The notes: a model not told the origin generated them from the letters alone. Numbered from the stretch's first letter, positions 1 through 14,035 are shown. The stretch: 64,000 nt of DNA from Taenia hydatigena (GCA_036345935.2 JADWOT020000001.1:13456324-13520323), one strand, 5' to 3'. Numbers and translations: made by a program.

Positions 1-3000
1 GAGTGTGCATTTATGCGTGTGGATTGATAACGGGTTATCCTTGCAGTTGGCGTTAGTTGCAGCATTGTGTGCGTGAGACTTGAGGTTAGATGCACATGTA
101 TTGCATCATGGAAAGGAAGGAATGCAAAAGCACTTCTCTCGAAGGACACTACCTGTGAGGATGCTCTAAAGGTGGTCAAATAGGTGGGTGGGTCTGTCTG
201 TAGCAATTTCATCGTCAAACAGGTGGGTTTAAGAGCACACTTCCTACATCTCCTATAGCTTGTCGAATGATCCAGTCTTGAAGAAGAGTAGAAGTTGGTA
301 TAGCAATGGTGAGGAAGATAACACCTCAAATTACTTGTACGAGCCTGCCCACGACCCATCATTAATGGCGACCTCCCACAGTTTCTTAACACCGCCATCT
401 TGCTGGTTGAATAATTCCACGCTTCTATGTCTCTAGAATGAATATATTTTGTCCGAAGAGGCATGTAGGATGTTAAAGTAAAAGTTGCAACGAAGCAGCT
501 CATGCAGATGCTCGAGTTGAAGAATTGGAGAAAGGAGGCTTGATATAATCATCTGATGTAAAGTTTGTGAGATTGCAATGGCCACTAACTTTCATCATCT
601 TGTCTAGAAGTTGGGTTAATTAAAAGGAAGAATTGGAGGGATGCGATATGGCAGGCTATGCAATAGGTGAATTTGGTGATGAATGCGTGAGTGCAAGACG
701 GAGGTGAAAATCGGACAGGAAGAAGTGAGTGAAAGGAGGTAGCCAAAAAGAAAAAAAGAGAAATGAGGAGACAATCGTGGTAAATGATTTCACAATCCTT
801 TCAGGGTGAAGTAGAGCAGGTCTCCAGCACTTTGTGAAAGCAAGTGCATTTCTTTGGGGTTGAAGCTGCGGTTAAGGCAGTTTAGTCAATGACCGAAGAA
901 AAGGAAGAAGTAAATGGCAGCCGTGAAGTCGGGTGCAAAAGGAAATGCTTCTGACGGTTCACTCCATGCAAATTTCCACTTCTGTGACATTAACGAACCC
1001 AGCTTCTGTGTGGCCTCACAATTGTCTTGTTTGCCCCAATGTCCATCCACTTAATTCACTAAGTCACTCCTATGAGAACGGTAAGTACTTAAATAATTTA
1101 GTGAAACGCCCAAATTTTGGGTTCAAGGAGATTGAGTGAAATTATTTTGCTGAAGTATGTTTAATTTGTATGTGCTTGATTTGCTGCGTCCCATATTCTG
1201 TGCCTACTTAATGGATCAGATAGCAGAGGATGTTAGAGTGTTAATCCGACCACCTAACCCCTATTTCAGCCAGACGCATTCATCAATTTATAGTGCTTTA
1301 GCAATCTTACCTTCCCAACAGGCTTCAGTATACTCAAACTATGCTGTAGAAGGTTGCATTTCTCTAACAGGCACAGACTCCACTCATTAAGAGAACTCTT
1401 GAAAGCTCGTAAGGCACCTAGTGCTCTTCGCGTGCACGCTACTAAAATCGCCTGCACATCTCATCTATGTATACAAACATGCCTGTGTACGCTCATGAAC
1501 ACCAAAAACTTTTGATTCTTTGCAATATTTTCAGTTGCTAAAGAAGCATGGTTTGTCTGTGCAGTGAAAAGTAACGCCTCCCACAACCGCAAATGTGCTC
1601 TTTAAAACATCAAACTAACCAACTCGGAAATTGGATTCTTCTTCCCATTAGGTATTGCATTTCGTTGGGTGACCATGCATACAGGAAAAAAGTAAATCAA
1701 ACATGACTCCGACGATCAGCAGCAAGGCATATTTGTACAAGCTCTTGAGAGGAGACGAAAATCACAGAGAATGCCAAAAAATGAACAGGGCAAAATCATT
1801 ATTTCACTAAGATGTGTTTCTCATTTTGTATTTGCTAGATTTGAAGTGGCATATAGCATCTACTTACTTGCCAACTAAGTGGAGAAATAGAGACTGTCAG
1901 AGCATTATTTCGATCGCCTCACTTCTATTTCAGTCGGAGGTATTTATTTGAAGTGCTTAAGTGTCCCTGCCTATATAGAGATTGTCAGTATACTCAGAAC
2001 ACACAGAGAAAGACAGCATCCCTCCACCAGGCTAAAGTTTCCGCAAATTCGCGCAGTGCCCAGCGCTCTTCACAACCCGACTATTAAGGTCGTCCACATA
2101 TGTCATATCCCTTGCATGCGCTCAAGCACGCACACGAGTAATTCAAGTTGTGGAAATTTGCAAATCAACTTACAATTGTTGATGTGTTTTATGACTTTGT
2201 GGCTTTGAGATCCTAAAATTGTACAAGGCCTTTAATATAGATGGCGAAACATCCGAAGAGGGCCTGCAATCTGTGAAACTTAGAACAATTCCCCCCCCCC
2301 CCCTTAATCAAACTGCTCATGCGTGTCACCTGCTTCAACGTGTGCCTCCACTTAGACTACCTCTCGTCCTAATGCATTTGTCAAAATGTAGCATTCATAA
2401 ATGTGGTCGAGTTGTATGCGATTGTGAGGTTTGTCGTGTCGCATATCCACAGGAGGTGGGTCACGCTCAGCTACAGCTCGTCATCAAAGTGACACTTGCA
2501 AGAATACAAACTTTTGAGAGCATTGTATCAACGATTTTGCTTGTCGTATCATAAAATGTACCTCATTGTCCTACTCAAATTGTGTCTTCATTTTCTCGCA
2601 CATCAAAATGATGCTCAACTATATTGGTGGAGGAAATTGTAATCAATCTTGGAAACGCTGAATATTTGCTAAGAATAACTAATGCCGCTGACTAACTTTT
2701 GAGCTTCGTGTCATGCCATTAGGACGCCTGACCCGACGTCGTAACGCCTCACAGCTGTGCGTAATTCGCGACGAGGGTCAGACGTGCTACACGCTGGAGG
2801 CATGACAGTTAGGTGCAGAGGATGTCCATCAATTCTGCACGTAATCATCCAGCCGCTGTTTCGACCCGCTTCTGGACGCGGTAGAGCATTCTCTGCATGT
2901 CCTGGTGAGCAAAGTAACCAATAAATGGAACAGACGAAGTAGGTAACATCAAACCATCTGGCAGTTAATGCTTACAGTGCTAATGGATCTACGCAAATGG

Positions 3001-5824
3001 GTGAATGGGTCGGTGGAGGACTCCTACTACTCCTAGTGACATTATCAGTCACGTGAGATTGGAAGCAGTGTTGCTGCACACGTGGAGAAGGGATGAGAAG
3101 TTAATCGTGCCACTGATGTGTAAGGGATAATATGAGTCTGCCTTTATGAAAGGACAATCATCATAAAGAAAGGCGCAGGTTTCATAATGAACAAAGTCAA
3201 TTTCTCAAAATGCATTTGCTTGGCGTCAAGTAACTACAGTCAGGTCTACTCCAATGCCGGATTTATTTCCCTGTGAATTGTCTTCTCTCACACCTGAAAT
3301 GACTTGCTTTCCTTCTATATCAAAATACAAAAACATTTCAATGAAGGCCTGTCAATGAGTTGAAGAAAGGTCTACCGAGAGGTTTGCAGGAACTCGCGAA
3401 TACGCAAAAACGTCAGTGATGAGGTGGTGGGTGGGCAAATTGTCCCAATTTGAAGAATGTGATCAGCACAATGACCCAAGGTCTCACCGGTTGCGACCGA
3501 GTGACCACTGCTAGATTGGAGACTCTTGAGTGTTCAAATTAGGTCTGCGGTGCGTAATATTTGACCTAAATGGCCACGCAGTCGTAGTCGCGCTTTCACC
3601 TCTCAATAAGGCCTAACGACAACACTCTTCTTCTTCAACCAAATAGCTAAAATCTAAAAATAAACTTGCGTCTTTGCCTCATTTTTGGTGGAACTGGTAG
3701 TATCAGCGCTGGAGTTTGGAGCGAGTGAAGACGCCACGGTGACACGAAACATTGATTTTGGTCTACCTGAAAGTCAAATCCCTGCTTTTGTAAATCTCGT
3801 ATGCCCTTTAGGATAATATGCTGCACTGTTTCGCGGAGGATGAGGCAGGAGGTGGAAGCTGTGGCAGCACTCTGGCATTCAACACCACAAACTCACTAGG
3901 TTTGCTTGAACTTATCGTTTTGTCCTAAATTGCAACAATCTCGAGACAGGTCTACCACCTTCTTATTACGAAGTGTTAAGTCTCACAAGACAATCCATAG
4001 ACTAGTAGATTCGCTAAGGAGCAGCACTTTTGAGGTGCTTGCATCATTGCCATCGATGGTCGCTTACATTTGAAATCGTCGCTCTGTTTTGTTGCTCATG
4101 TCATTGAATTTTCACTGCGTTTATATAGGGGTTTTAGTGACCAGGGCTAGCTCATTCAACTGAATAATTCAAGGTATTAGTCACTGTTGTTTACGTGCTC
4201 AGTCCTACGCCATTGCAACGCCTAACACCTGGTCATAGAGTGGTAGGGTCATGGCAGCTAGGGAAGGCGCGGTACCTTTGGCGGCTTAGTAATAGCCGGA
4301 ATGCTGCTTCAACTACCCTCCAATCACGTCATCTATTCACACGTTTTGCATTACAATTATGCACGTCTTTATAAGGAAGTCGAGATATGGCACATGATTC
4401 CAGCCCTTTCTCTTGTGGGTTAAGCATCGAAGGTGTAAGACAACAATTGCCTTCTATTAGAAGGCCTCATAATTGATTGCAGAGAGTAAATGGAGCGTTG
4501 GACCACATGCGACAGCCTAAGAGCACATGGTTGAAGTTGGTCTCAACAAATGACACAAAACAACTGTCGAAAGAATTTTGCGCGTTTGGCATCTAAACGG
4601 TAGCTTCAGAAGAATGGTGTGAGGGCGTGCTTTAAGTGGATAAATATCAGTTAATCGTCTGCTGCAAAAACCTTGTTTAAACGTTTTGGATAGAAATTCT
4701 TAGACTGCGGTTTCCTTTGCCACTTATTTCATTAGACATAGTTGGCACTAAAGCTAAATGTGAATTAATGGAAGGAAGCGAACCAGTTAAATGAACATTT
4801 TTTGTCCCACAGGATGTTGTGATGCCTTAAAAGATGGATCAAATCAGAAGATGATGTATTCGGTGGCCACTGGACGCTCTGATATCTGTATGTTTGTTTA
4901 TAGTGGACACAATTTAATCCAACAGAAATGCGGGAAAAATCCTGACTAAATTCCTTCCATGTTTGATGAAGGAGCACAATCATGCTAGAGGACCTTACAA
5001 TTCCTCGGTATCGCAACATAAACTAGAGTTCTATCCATTACCACAAGCAGTGGTGCATGCCTTAGTGTCAATCAGTGTGGTGTCAGTGCCTACTCAGCAG
5101 AAGCGCATTCGCAAACACCTTGTCTGCTCACAGGGATCAGCGAAAGATTGTAGGACCTGATTGGGAAAAAAAGGGAACAAGGTAAAGTGAGAAGACATGG
5201 CTATCGGCAATTACTGGTCACCAGAGATGTAAACACTGACTTCGTGGTATACAGAGAGCGTAATGTCAATGCCGATCAACTATGAAGGGACAAAGTCCAT
5301 CACTACAATACTTAAGTTAAAAGAATTCGGACAGAAGGTTGTTGGGAACAAATGATAACAGTTACTGCAAAAACCTGCAAGAATAGAAACGAAAATATAT
5401 GGTAACCAAAAAGCCAATAAAAACAGGCACTAATAGCAATGTAGAATTTGATATTTGACAAGACAAGGGGTGAAATGTAAGGACAAACATTAAGGTCAAC
5501 CAATAAAAAGACAGACTTAAGGGGGAAAGGATTTAGAGGGTCCAATGGAATTGGTAGAACAAAGTATATAAACAATGTTGGGTCGCAAAACTCACTTCAT
5601 AGGAGAAAGGGAACGATGTGAGAATGTGGTTCCATAACATGGGCATGGGAAAGCGGCAAATAGGCAGGAAGATAAAATGAAAGGTAAGTAAAAGTAAATA
5701 TATACGGCTAAAAATAATTAGCGAATATGCATAAAAATATAAATACTATGGGAAAATTGAGTGAGTGGGTGTGGCGCTGGCATCAACACCGACAGAAATT
5801 GCTCAGTGCTGTTGTCAAGCGCCG
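1..5824. other. No gene recognised
   Basis: Open frames are all short (up to 111 codons, at 2219-2554, and driven partly by the poly-C run). No protein family, RNA gene or large repeat with another part of the window was seen. Confidence 0.5.
2291..2303 (+). repeat. Poly-C run, 13 nt
   Basis: An uninterrupted run of 13 C between AGAACAATT and TTAATCAAAC. Length errors in sequencing are common at such runs. Confidence 0.9.
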
Positions 5825-6410
5825 TGCTCCCTCCCGCCGTACTCCTCTCTCTTTTCCTTCTGTCTTCTGCATGCCTCCACCCCTATCCACACCATTCATT
5901 CATTCAGCCCATCACTTTGCATTCTCTAACTGCCTCTTCCACACACACATTCATCCACTCAGCTACCTACCAAACAACTCTCTTGTCTCACTCTATTTCC
6001 ACTTTGCTACGTGCCTCCCAATCTCTCTGCCGCTCCCTGTGCTGCCACGTTGTTTGCTGCAATTAAGAGGCGCCAACATTCTCCTCAACCTGCACCTCCT
6101 GCCCTTGATGCTGCTGCCAACGCTACTGCTGGAACATTTCTAACCTTTTTATGCATTTTTTGCCTTGTTACAGTTTTTACTATTGTCGTTTATTTCTGTT
6201 TATTTTCTCGCTTCTTCATTGTCTTCGTTTCCCAATTGCTTTTGAATTCGACAATTCATCTTTTCTATCTTTCAACTGTTGTTTAAATTTGCTCTTTGGA
6301 TTTCAACCTCTTTTTAGTTCTTTGTTTTGTTTTGCTTTTTTTATTTACTCTTATACGTATTTATCCTCTTTCAACTTTTTCCTCCATCATGCACGCTGAC
6401 TCCTGGTGCT
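5825..6410 (+). repeat. Pyrimidine-rich tract
   Basis: About 580 nt dominated by C and T on the plus strand, with CATTCATTCATTCAG, CACACACACATTCATCC and long T-rich runs toward the right end. The overlapping open frames here are a by-product of composition. A purine-rich stretch of similar style, in the opposite sense, lies at 37130-37400. Confidence 0.7.
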
Positions 6411-9014
6411 TGCAGATTTTGGAGTGAGACTGTGTGCTTTTACTGAATTCTGCACTGGATTTATCCTGATCACTGCATTTGACGATTCTCTTCGTGTGAT
6501 AAGCTCACACCATTTAACATAGACTGCTATGATGGGATGGACATCCGCGTCTTAACTGCTCTCTAAGTAAAAGCCACGTGTGTAGAGATCATATTATTTG
6601 ATCGCAATCATGCAGATGTATCGCCACCATTTCCTAAATTCAACAGCCTCCCCCTTGTATGTGACATTTCCAAAACATATTTGTGTTGATAAATGGGCAC
6701 GTGTTTTTGATTTGTTGACGTGACAAATTTATCAAAATGCTGTTTCGATTGATGCGAGTTCGATTAACACCCTGATAACATTACAGTCCCTCTCGGCCAA
6801 GGTTTGAGCACGCTCAATGTCTCATTTACTGCTGTGAAAATCCCAAAATAGCCTTCAAATCTGGCCTCTTAACTCCACTGTGCAAACACCCTTGCCCTCT
6901 GGACGTCGCATCACTGCGTTGTTATCCCACCACACAGCCACCCAAATATTGACTCTCATCCAAATTAATGCCATCCAAGTTCATGATCCCCAAACCACAT
7001 CGCACATTTGTCATGTGGCTTTTATTCACTTTAGAGTCAACAGGTTTGATAGAACGGCAGTATTCTAGGCTACAGCACACTGCCGCACAGCAGCCATGCA
7101 GTAGTGGGAATCCTCCAACTCTCTCCATGATTGTGCTAGATAGTAGGCCATGCTGCAGTGTATCATCATCAGCAGTCAAAGTTGGATGTGATGCTGTCAA
7201 ACATAAAAACACTACTGAGTGACTTGTTCTAGGAAACACAAAGCCATCGGCATTGAGGACACTTTGCTTCGCGCCTGCGTCCAATCAAATGGGTGTGCGA
7301 ATAACCGCCAGAAGTTCTGCCGTTGGTGGCTGGTACAGCCGCGGTGCACGAGCTTAGCAGTTTTGGCCAATAGAACTGACCTTATAACTGGTCCGATGCC
7401 AGCGTTTCTGTTTATTAAATCTGAACTCCATAATCAGAGCAAACTAAGAGGTGGGCAGGCAGACGTTTCAATCACGTCTTTTATCTTAGTAATGATGGCG
7501 TGCTTTTGGGCACCCAGATGGCGTCCATTCGTGGCAAAAAGGATGCTAATCTCCTCTTCTCTTATGCAAACAGTCATGCCACTGTGCATTTCTAGAATGG
7601 GTGCCATCAATACAAGTAGTCTGCATTGCCTCGGATGCTCTTCATTGCTATTTACCTCCTAACAATGCTGCCGAATGAAGAGAGGTGGCAGTTGGTCAAA
7701 AGAGTATAGTGAGAAAGGCTAGAACTCCCACCTCTATCTATGGTCAACATGCGTTTTTTTAGCTGCACGAGAGGATTCGCAAACCTCGATGTCACTGCAG
7801 TACACAGACAACATATTATCACGCTCCACATTCATTCACTAAGATACAGCCCTACTTTTTGACAGCGCAGGCACCTCATTGCATAACTTCCACCATCGAC
7901 GTCTTGCTTGCTCACCATCAAGTCAGTGCCAATGCGTTTAGGCACATGATACGTACTCGCAACCAAGCCCCTTCACTATGGAATACAATCATCACCAGCA
8001 TGAGTATGAACAATCGAATTATGGGCCATTTAAACTGGCGCATCTTCACACGCATCACAGAAAATGGATCCCTAAAAATGTTACAGAAACACATTACGAT
8101 TGTCAAAATAAAAGACGGCAATCATATAGAAGTCCAAATGTTAAAGTTATTTGCATCTAGCGATCAGATGTGCATATAGTCGGTTGCGGACAAAATCAGC
8201 AACAATACCAAGACGAATTACGTATTATTACCATCAATTTGGTGTGCAATGGGATATTTCTCATCACGAGATCCTGCATGACAGGTGTAGTCTCAAAGCA
8301 TTCGGTAAAAGTGCACATCTTCCATTCATCGGCTATGATAACTAACAGGAATTATCCTGCACGATGACGCGGAGTGATTACAACGTGGATGCGCACGGGT
8401 TAGGTGCATCCACACCTAGACCTCTGAGATGCAACAGAGAACATCCTCCAACCTATTTGCCATCATGTAATTTCCAACCTGTGTGCCATTTGTGAGCCTA
8501 TAAGAGAAATAGACTGGACCAAGAAAAGATGCATAAAATTGTTGCACTGTTACCTTGTCTTTGGTTTCACTGCGCACACACATGATTGACAAATGCCTCA
8601 TTTCTATGACCCACGTTTCCTCTTGAAGCAACCACATCTACTTGGAGAGTTAATTTGGATTTTAAGCAATTAGTAGAAATAGCTTAAACAGGTAATCTTA
8701 CACGCAACTTGTGTACATGATTGTCGATCTGGTCAGAGTTATAGAGACACGGTATATCGAATTACTTGCCTTGGTGTCTATTCAAGCGCTACAATGGTGT
8801 TAGTTTTTGTATGTTAATCAATATTTCGGCTACCTTATTGTTGTCGCATCGATGTGTCTGTTATATTCTTACATAGAATTACATCCGACCACGTACATCG
8901 CCATATTTCATCCTAGTGTTAGGCGTTTGAGTCTAACAGCAGGCAGCCAACTTTGATTGTACTTTCCTCCACATCAGCGGCAACCAAACAAGCTAGGGAT
9001 GTCAGATCAGTACA
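6411..9014. other. No gene recognised
   Basis: The longest frames, at 7219-7662 (+) and 6922-7284 (-), overlap on opposite strands and match no family I know. No splice-bounded exon with recognisable motifs was found. Confidence 0.5.
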
Positions 9015-9893
9015 CATGGACTCGACGTACGAAAAATGATCCCATCACTGGCTGTTGCGGCATCTCCCCATAAGAAGCACACATGCTGAAGGCGAGGCAT
9101 TGGCGACGACATGTCGATATTGGCATCAGAATGACGAGAAGTGACGCGGAACGACAGGGAGTTGGGCAAGAATGGTTAGGTAGGTTGTCGTGCCTTTTCA
9201 GTGAAGGGGCTTTCACCATACAAACAATTGACTTGAAAAGTGACAATGCAGCCAAACGACCCTAACAGTGCTACCCACAAATCCTTGTTAGGCTGTTCTT
9301 TCAAAATTCGTATTATAAACTCGCCTTTGTTTACTTTAATGCTTCTCTCCTAGACTTTGCCTCCCTACTTCTCAGTTTTTTGCAGTCACACGAGTTGTCG
9401 ATGTGAAGTTTGTTGAAAACTTCTGCACAAACGCCTACCAATTAAGCGGATGCTACAGTTCGATTCGGCATAAGCAATACGTTATAGTTTTGCAAACGAC
9501 ATGGGGCATTCATAGTAATAAGGCCACATTTAAAGCAACACCAGCTGCTCCTTTGCGCTCCTTCTATAATTTTACCTTCTCCCGTACCCGCCCGAGTGTG
9601 CCAACTGCATGCGAGTACCCTGCCCAATCCCAAATTCAGCCCAGTGACTCGCTTCAATTTTAAGAGCGGCATTTTTACACCGCCAAACTTCAACACACCA
9701 TCAATTTCTTTAACTCCACAAAGAGCAACTACTTAGAGATGCCGGTTCCTATCCCATTCCTGATGCTCTAGACAGGATACGCCAAAAATGCCCCGGCAGT
9801 CCACTGCACTTGATACAAGTGTGAATTTGGTAACAGATCAAATTTCGATACGTATTCAAGCTTCGGTGCAGAGCGTCATTCTCGGAAACCCTG

Positions 9894-10022
9894 GTCTTTA
9901 GTCAAATTACCCCATCAAGTTTGATGACACACTTACCATCGTCGATACGGACAATGGCATGATGCTAGGCTTGATGGTAAAGAATGTGTGCACAATTGCT
10001 CATTCGGACACAAGTTATTCGC
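9894..10022. repeat. 129-bp block identical in both A copies (partner 32167-32295)
   Basis: Base-by-base reading shows no difference over 129 nt, while the flanks differ by substitutions and indels. The block contains inverted repeats: CATCAA/TTGATG around 9913-9926, CCATCAAG paired with CTTGATGG (9912-9919 with 9970-9977), and CACAC..TTACCATC paired with GATGGTAA..GTGTG (9928-9940 with 9973-9990). It lies 3' of the HSP70 remnant, on that gene's strand. Confidence 0.85.
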
Positions 10023-10229
10023 GCAGGCAACTGCTTCGCCTTCCTAGCAGGCTGAGGGCGAGTCGTGAGGAAGTGAAAAACAAAGTGAGTAAAGATGGAT
10101 AATGGCATATAATAAACAATAATATTGATGGCATTGATGAATAATAGCTAAATGAGTTACTGTTACTCTACGTTTTCTACCGTCAAATGTGCAAAATTGT
10201 GCGTCCCAATTGACAAATCCCCATGCTCA

Positions 10230-11310
10230 CTAACCGAGGTTCGTCGTCGACATAAATGGGTTGCACAGAATCTTCAAATCGTTGAACATAAGCTCGTATT
10301 TCTCCCTTGTAGCCTGTTGGTCGGAATCCATCCACCTGGGGGTCGTCTCACACCTTGTAAGTGTACTTTGCCGAAACTCTGCCAAATCACTCTCTTTCAC
10401 TTCATCGTCATCCATTTTCGATCTTATACTGCAAACGTAGTTTTCCAGAATGGTTCTCGCTGCTATCCTACTCCTCTCTTTCTCATCCTTTAACTACAAT
10501 TTTTCTGCATCATTCACCATCCTTTGTATCGCCTTCTCCGACAGAAAGCCCTTGTCCTTCGTGATGGTGATGCTGTTGCGCCGGTAGGACACCTGACAAC
10601 TCAAATTTGCCTAACAAGTTGTTGTCTCGCGTCATCGCATGCTCACCCTCGTACACCTGCACCAACACACTCAATTGATTGTCCCAACACGTGGAGAAGA
10701 TCTTGGTCTTCTTTGTCGGAATTTTTGCATTGCGTTCTATCAAGGTCGTCATCACACCACCTGCCGTCTCCACACCCAGTGAGAGTGGCGCCACCTCAAA
10801 TAACACAAAATACTGTACCTTCTTCGACTTGTCATCAGCTAGACTGTACGCCAGCAACGCCGCACCGTATGCCACTGCCTCATCCGGACTTATGGAATGG
10901 TTTAACTGCTTGCCATTGAAAAACTTCTGCAACAACTGCTACACTTTTGGAATACGCGTCGATCCGCCTACCATCAAAATCTCGCGGACATCATCCTTTT
11001 CCAACCCTGCATCATTTAATGCTTGTTCCACCGGACCCAGAGTCCTCTGAAAGAGATCTGAGCACAAATGCCCAAAAACGGGTCCGTGTGAGAGTCGTAC
11101 CAAAATCAGTGCCTTCAAATAAGGCGGCTACATATACGTATGCGTGCTTGGAAGAGCTCAACGTCTTCTTTACCACATAAAGCGCCTTTCTCAGAGGGCT
11201 AATAGAGTACTTTTTAGTCGCAAAATTGTTGCCCTCGTGCTTTTGCTTAATTATCTCTACACAATGATAAGATTAACGCTAAAAAGACAATGCCATGTCT
11301 ATCAGTGATT
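10230..11310 (-). pseudogene. HSP70 pseudogene, copy 1 (5'-truncated)
   Basis: HSP70 is the cytosolic ATP-dependent chaperone. On the minus strand the match runs from the end of the ATPase domain through the substrate-binding domain. Recognisable pieces include [81 protein letters not shown] and KYELMFNDLKILCNPF. About 220 N-terminal residues with the phosphate-binding loops are missing, as are the Gly/Pro-rich tail and EEVD end; it stops at STTNLG. Lesions are a +1 shift after RTRF, a TAG in KV*QLL, an internal deletion of about 95-100 nt after LSGVLPA that removes the PQIEVSFD stretch, and a stop in EKL*LKD. It sits inside the 9015-11806 duplicated segment. Confidence 0.95.
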
Positions 11311-11806
11311 TTATAGGTCGTGGTGAGTCTCAACCTACTGTGTCGAGTGGTCATTCGCGTAAACTTTTGGCTGGAACGTAAAAGGCCTCGCCTTGAATAT
11401 CTCATCAGTGCACAAAATGTTGTCACGGAATCGCTTATAAGATTAATCAAATCCAGGAACAATGAGCACAGCTCGAAACACTTACAAATAGAAAACTTTT
11501 ACTATCGCACATTTTGAGAAAGATTTTGCTTAAGGAAACGCATCATCCACCGCTTGACTCCATAGCATATTCTTGGGACAAACGCTGGTCTATGTTAGGC
11601 AGCTCAAATATCTCAACACCTGTCCAACTTCTCTGTCGTCACGAAATGGTGAGCTTTAGATTGCGCCCAAAAAACTCGCATGAAAATAAGCCTTAGCAGT
11701 TATCTGGCAAACCAATGTCTGAGCAGTGAATTCGATATCTTATCATAGAGTAATTAGTATTTGGGTCATTCTTTCCGTCTTTTCCACTACCACTAAAGTA
11801 CTTCGG

Positions 11807-14035
11807 CGAATGAAACGCTGCACAATTCAACAGCTTGTTCTGCTACTCTTTTACGTTATTTGCTAGCAGAAGTGCTTGCAGCATAGATTGACCTTCACAA
11901 TCATATCGTTCATTACGTCACCAACACCGATATGCTTGTTACTTAGGCGATATGCCCCAAAAGATGCAATACACTTCATTTCCATTTGCCCATGGCTGCC
12001 TGGATTTTAAACCGCTGCTACCAAAACTAACACCTGAGTATTCCCTGTCGAAAGCGACACAAACTCACACGAGACCGGTCTGCGCGATGCAACTGCTGAG
12101 TACAGGTGCGAAGCTTCTCTGCTTCGGCGAAAACCCGTTGTATTTAGCTAGTCAAAATGAGGCGAGTTCCAACAAATCAATGGCAGTCTAAGCTATCTGT
12201 CTCTTTGTTATGCAGATGTTCATAAGGAAAATGTGCAATCAGTAGGGAAATTGCAACAAGTATTTGACAAAGAGTTATTCGCATAACACGACGAGATTTT
12301 AGGGCACAAATAGTGGTCGTTTAATAAGATTTTATTCCATGAGTGTTAGTTCAACACAGTCCAATGAATTTATGACTACCACGACATTTTGGTATTATTG
12401 ATCATTTGGGCAAAAATTCCATTTTTTCACCATCATATTTAAGTGTCTGACACTCGGATGATGAAATTATGGAAAGAAAGTACAAACTGACGCTCAATCG
12501 GTTTTCGAATATTTCGATTTCTGTCTTGGACTCTTCCTCCTCCTCTTGCTGTGGCTCCAAGACATGCACCATCCAGCATCGTGATGACAGTTGTTTGTCC
12601 ACATAATCGCTGCAATTTTGACAGCCATTCAATCTGAATTCGATGCAACATCCACGTAGACTGGCAATTCGGCTACGGACGAAGTGTGAGGGAGAACGAA
12701 AAGTTATACGAATGGTTGGTAATTATAAGTTGTCAACTATGGCGTTAATTGTCCAAAGGACTGCTTGTGTTGCCATGTCTCACTAGCCGCCACTGATACA
12801 TGATGTGAACTCTTGAGGCCGTCGTATCAGCGTCAGAGTGATGGTAACTTCTCTTGTAGACATGAGCAATCATTGACCCTGTGCCAGGCCTTTTCGATCA
12901 CTCTATCTGCTACTTTTCGAAAAGTAGGCAAGTAGAAGGTACTTTATGTTGGTTTAGTAGGGAACTTGACTTTTGTCGTTGAAATGAACTCCCTAGCTTC
13001 CCACTAATCAATAATGTCTTGATGTGAGTGTCACGCGATTGTGGTAGTACAGTCTCATAGAAATACAGTGGTTTTAGGCAAAGGGATGTGCTCTGACGTA
13101 GGCTTGTGGACAATTTAAGAACTTCCACACTTGTAGAATATAGTAAGCAGATACTGTTATCGTATTCCATATCATTCCACCCGGTAAATCATAGCAAGCT
13201 GAGCTTCAAGTTTGCTTGTTTCACTTTCTTGTGCCACATAAGAATTATCTGTTCTCTTCTAAAAGATTGAAAGAAGCATTTGTGAATTCGGACTATACAG
13301 ATACACATTAAGAAATACACATCTACGCGCTTGCACTCAATTATTTTTTGGTGTGATCGCTGATCACACCATGAACGGGGCATTCATTTCCACCACTGAC
13401 GTCACTGTCCCTCCCTTTAGTATTACCCTATTCAATGGAGTAGTATGTACTGAAATGATCAGCAATCAAGTGCAGTGTAAAAGCATGTAGCATGATGGAA
13501 TGGAAACTGACCTTACGAAACAGCACAAATGTGTCACAAATGACGTAAGTGGTTTCCTATTAAGGCCCGTATCCTATGAGCAGTTTCTGGTCTCATTTTT
13601 GTGCTGCAGTGTCTAAAATGCTAATCCGTTATCAAATGATCCCGTCCCCTTTTATTTCACCGTCAGCTGCATCCATGCTTTACTGGACCCTAAATCAGGT
13701 CTAACGGTGTTTAATGTACGTCGAGATGGACACATAACCTGTAGAAGAAGTAGCTAATCCAATCACTGCTCCTCTGGGCGCTATGCTCAATCCAAACGGG
13801 GAAAGGAAATACGTCATTGTTGTATAAGCACGAAACATTTTCTGCAAACAAAGATCTAACTGAACATTACTGGCCATGCATTAGTGCTGCTGGGTTAAAA
13901 CACATTTAGGCGTGAGAGAGACAACAAACAATACTGTTAATAAATGCAATAAGGTTTTGATCTCTCAGCTGCAGCATTGTCGAAAGGCTGGTTCAATCCA
14001 CTTTTTGCTCTGATTTCGAAAGCAGACTAGGTCAC
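11807..14035 (+). repeat. Repeat family R2, copy 1 (3' half followed by a shortened 5' half)
   Basis: 11807-12882 matches 40117-41118 and 50890-51970. 12890-13110 continues the match to 51985-52205. 13260-14035 then matches the other end of the unit (compare 37990-38130, 38840-39330, 49150-49310 and 50010-50300), with about 700 nt missing near 13535. The order is therefore end-of-unit followed by start-of-unit, as in a head-to-tail pair whose first member was cut by the duplication A block. No protein family was recognised. Confidence 0.82.

Larger units (their letters stand above)
9015..11806 (+). repeat. Segmental duplication A, copy 1 (contains an HSP70 pseudogene)
   Basis: This block is alignable end to end, in the same orientation, with 31379-34105. 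Both start near GTACGAAAAATGATCCCATC and end at CTAAAGTACTTCGG. About 1.2 kb on the left and 0.5 kb on the right of the HSP70 remnant are shared, so the whole segment was copied, not just the pseudogene. Copy 1 has about 66 nt near 9828-9893 that copy 2 lacks. Confidence 0.93.

Noticed and set aside
5727..6399. Several overlapping plus-strand open frames of 80-138 codons
   Set aside because: They overlap in different frames inside a pyrimidine-rich tract that simply contains few stop codons.
7219..7662. 147-codon plus-strand open frame
   Set aside because: It begins at a non-ATG codon, overlaps a frame on the other strand, shows no domain, and has no splice or paralogue support.
13980..14000. 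GGTTCAATCC, a possible tRNA B-box
   Set aside because: No matching A-box or cloverleaf stems at the right distance, and the sequence is part of R2 copy 1.
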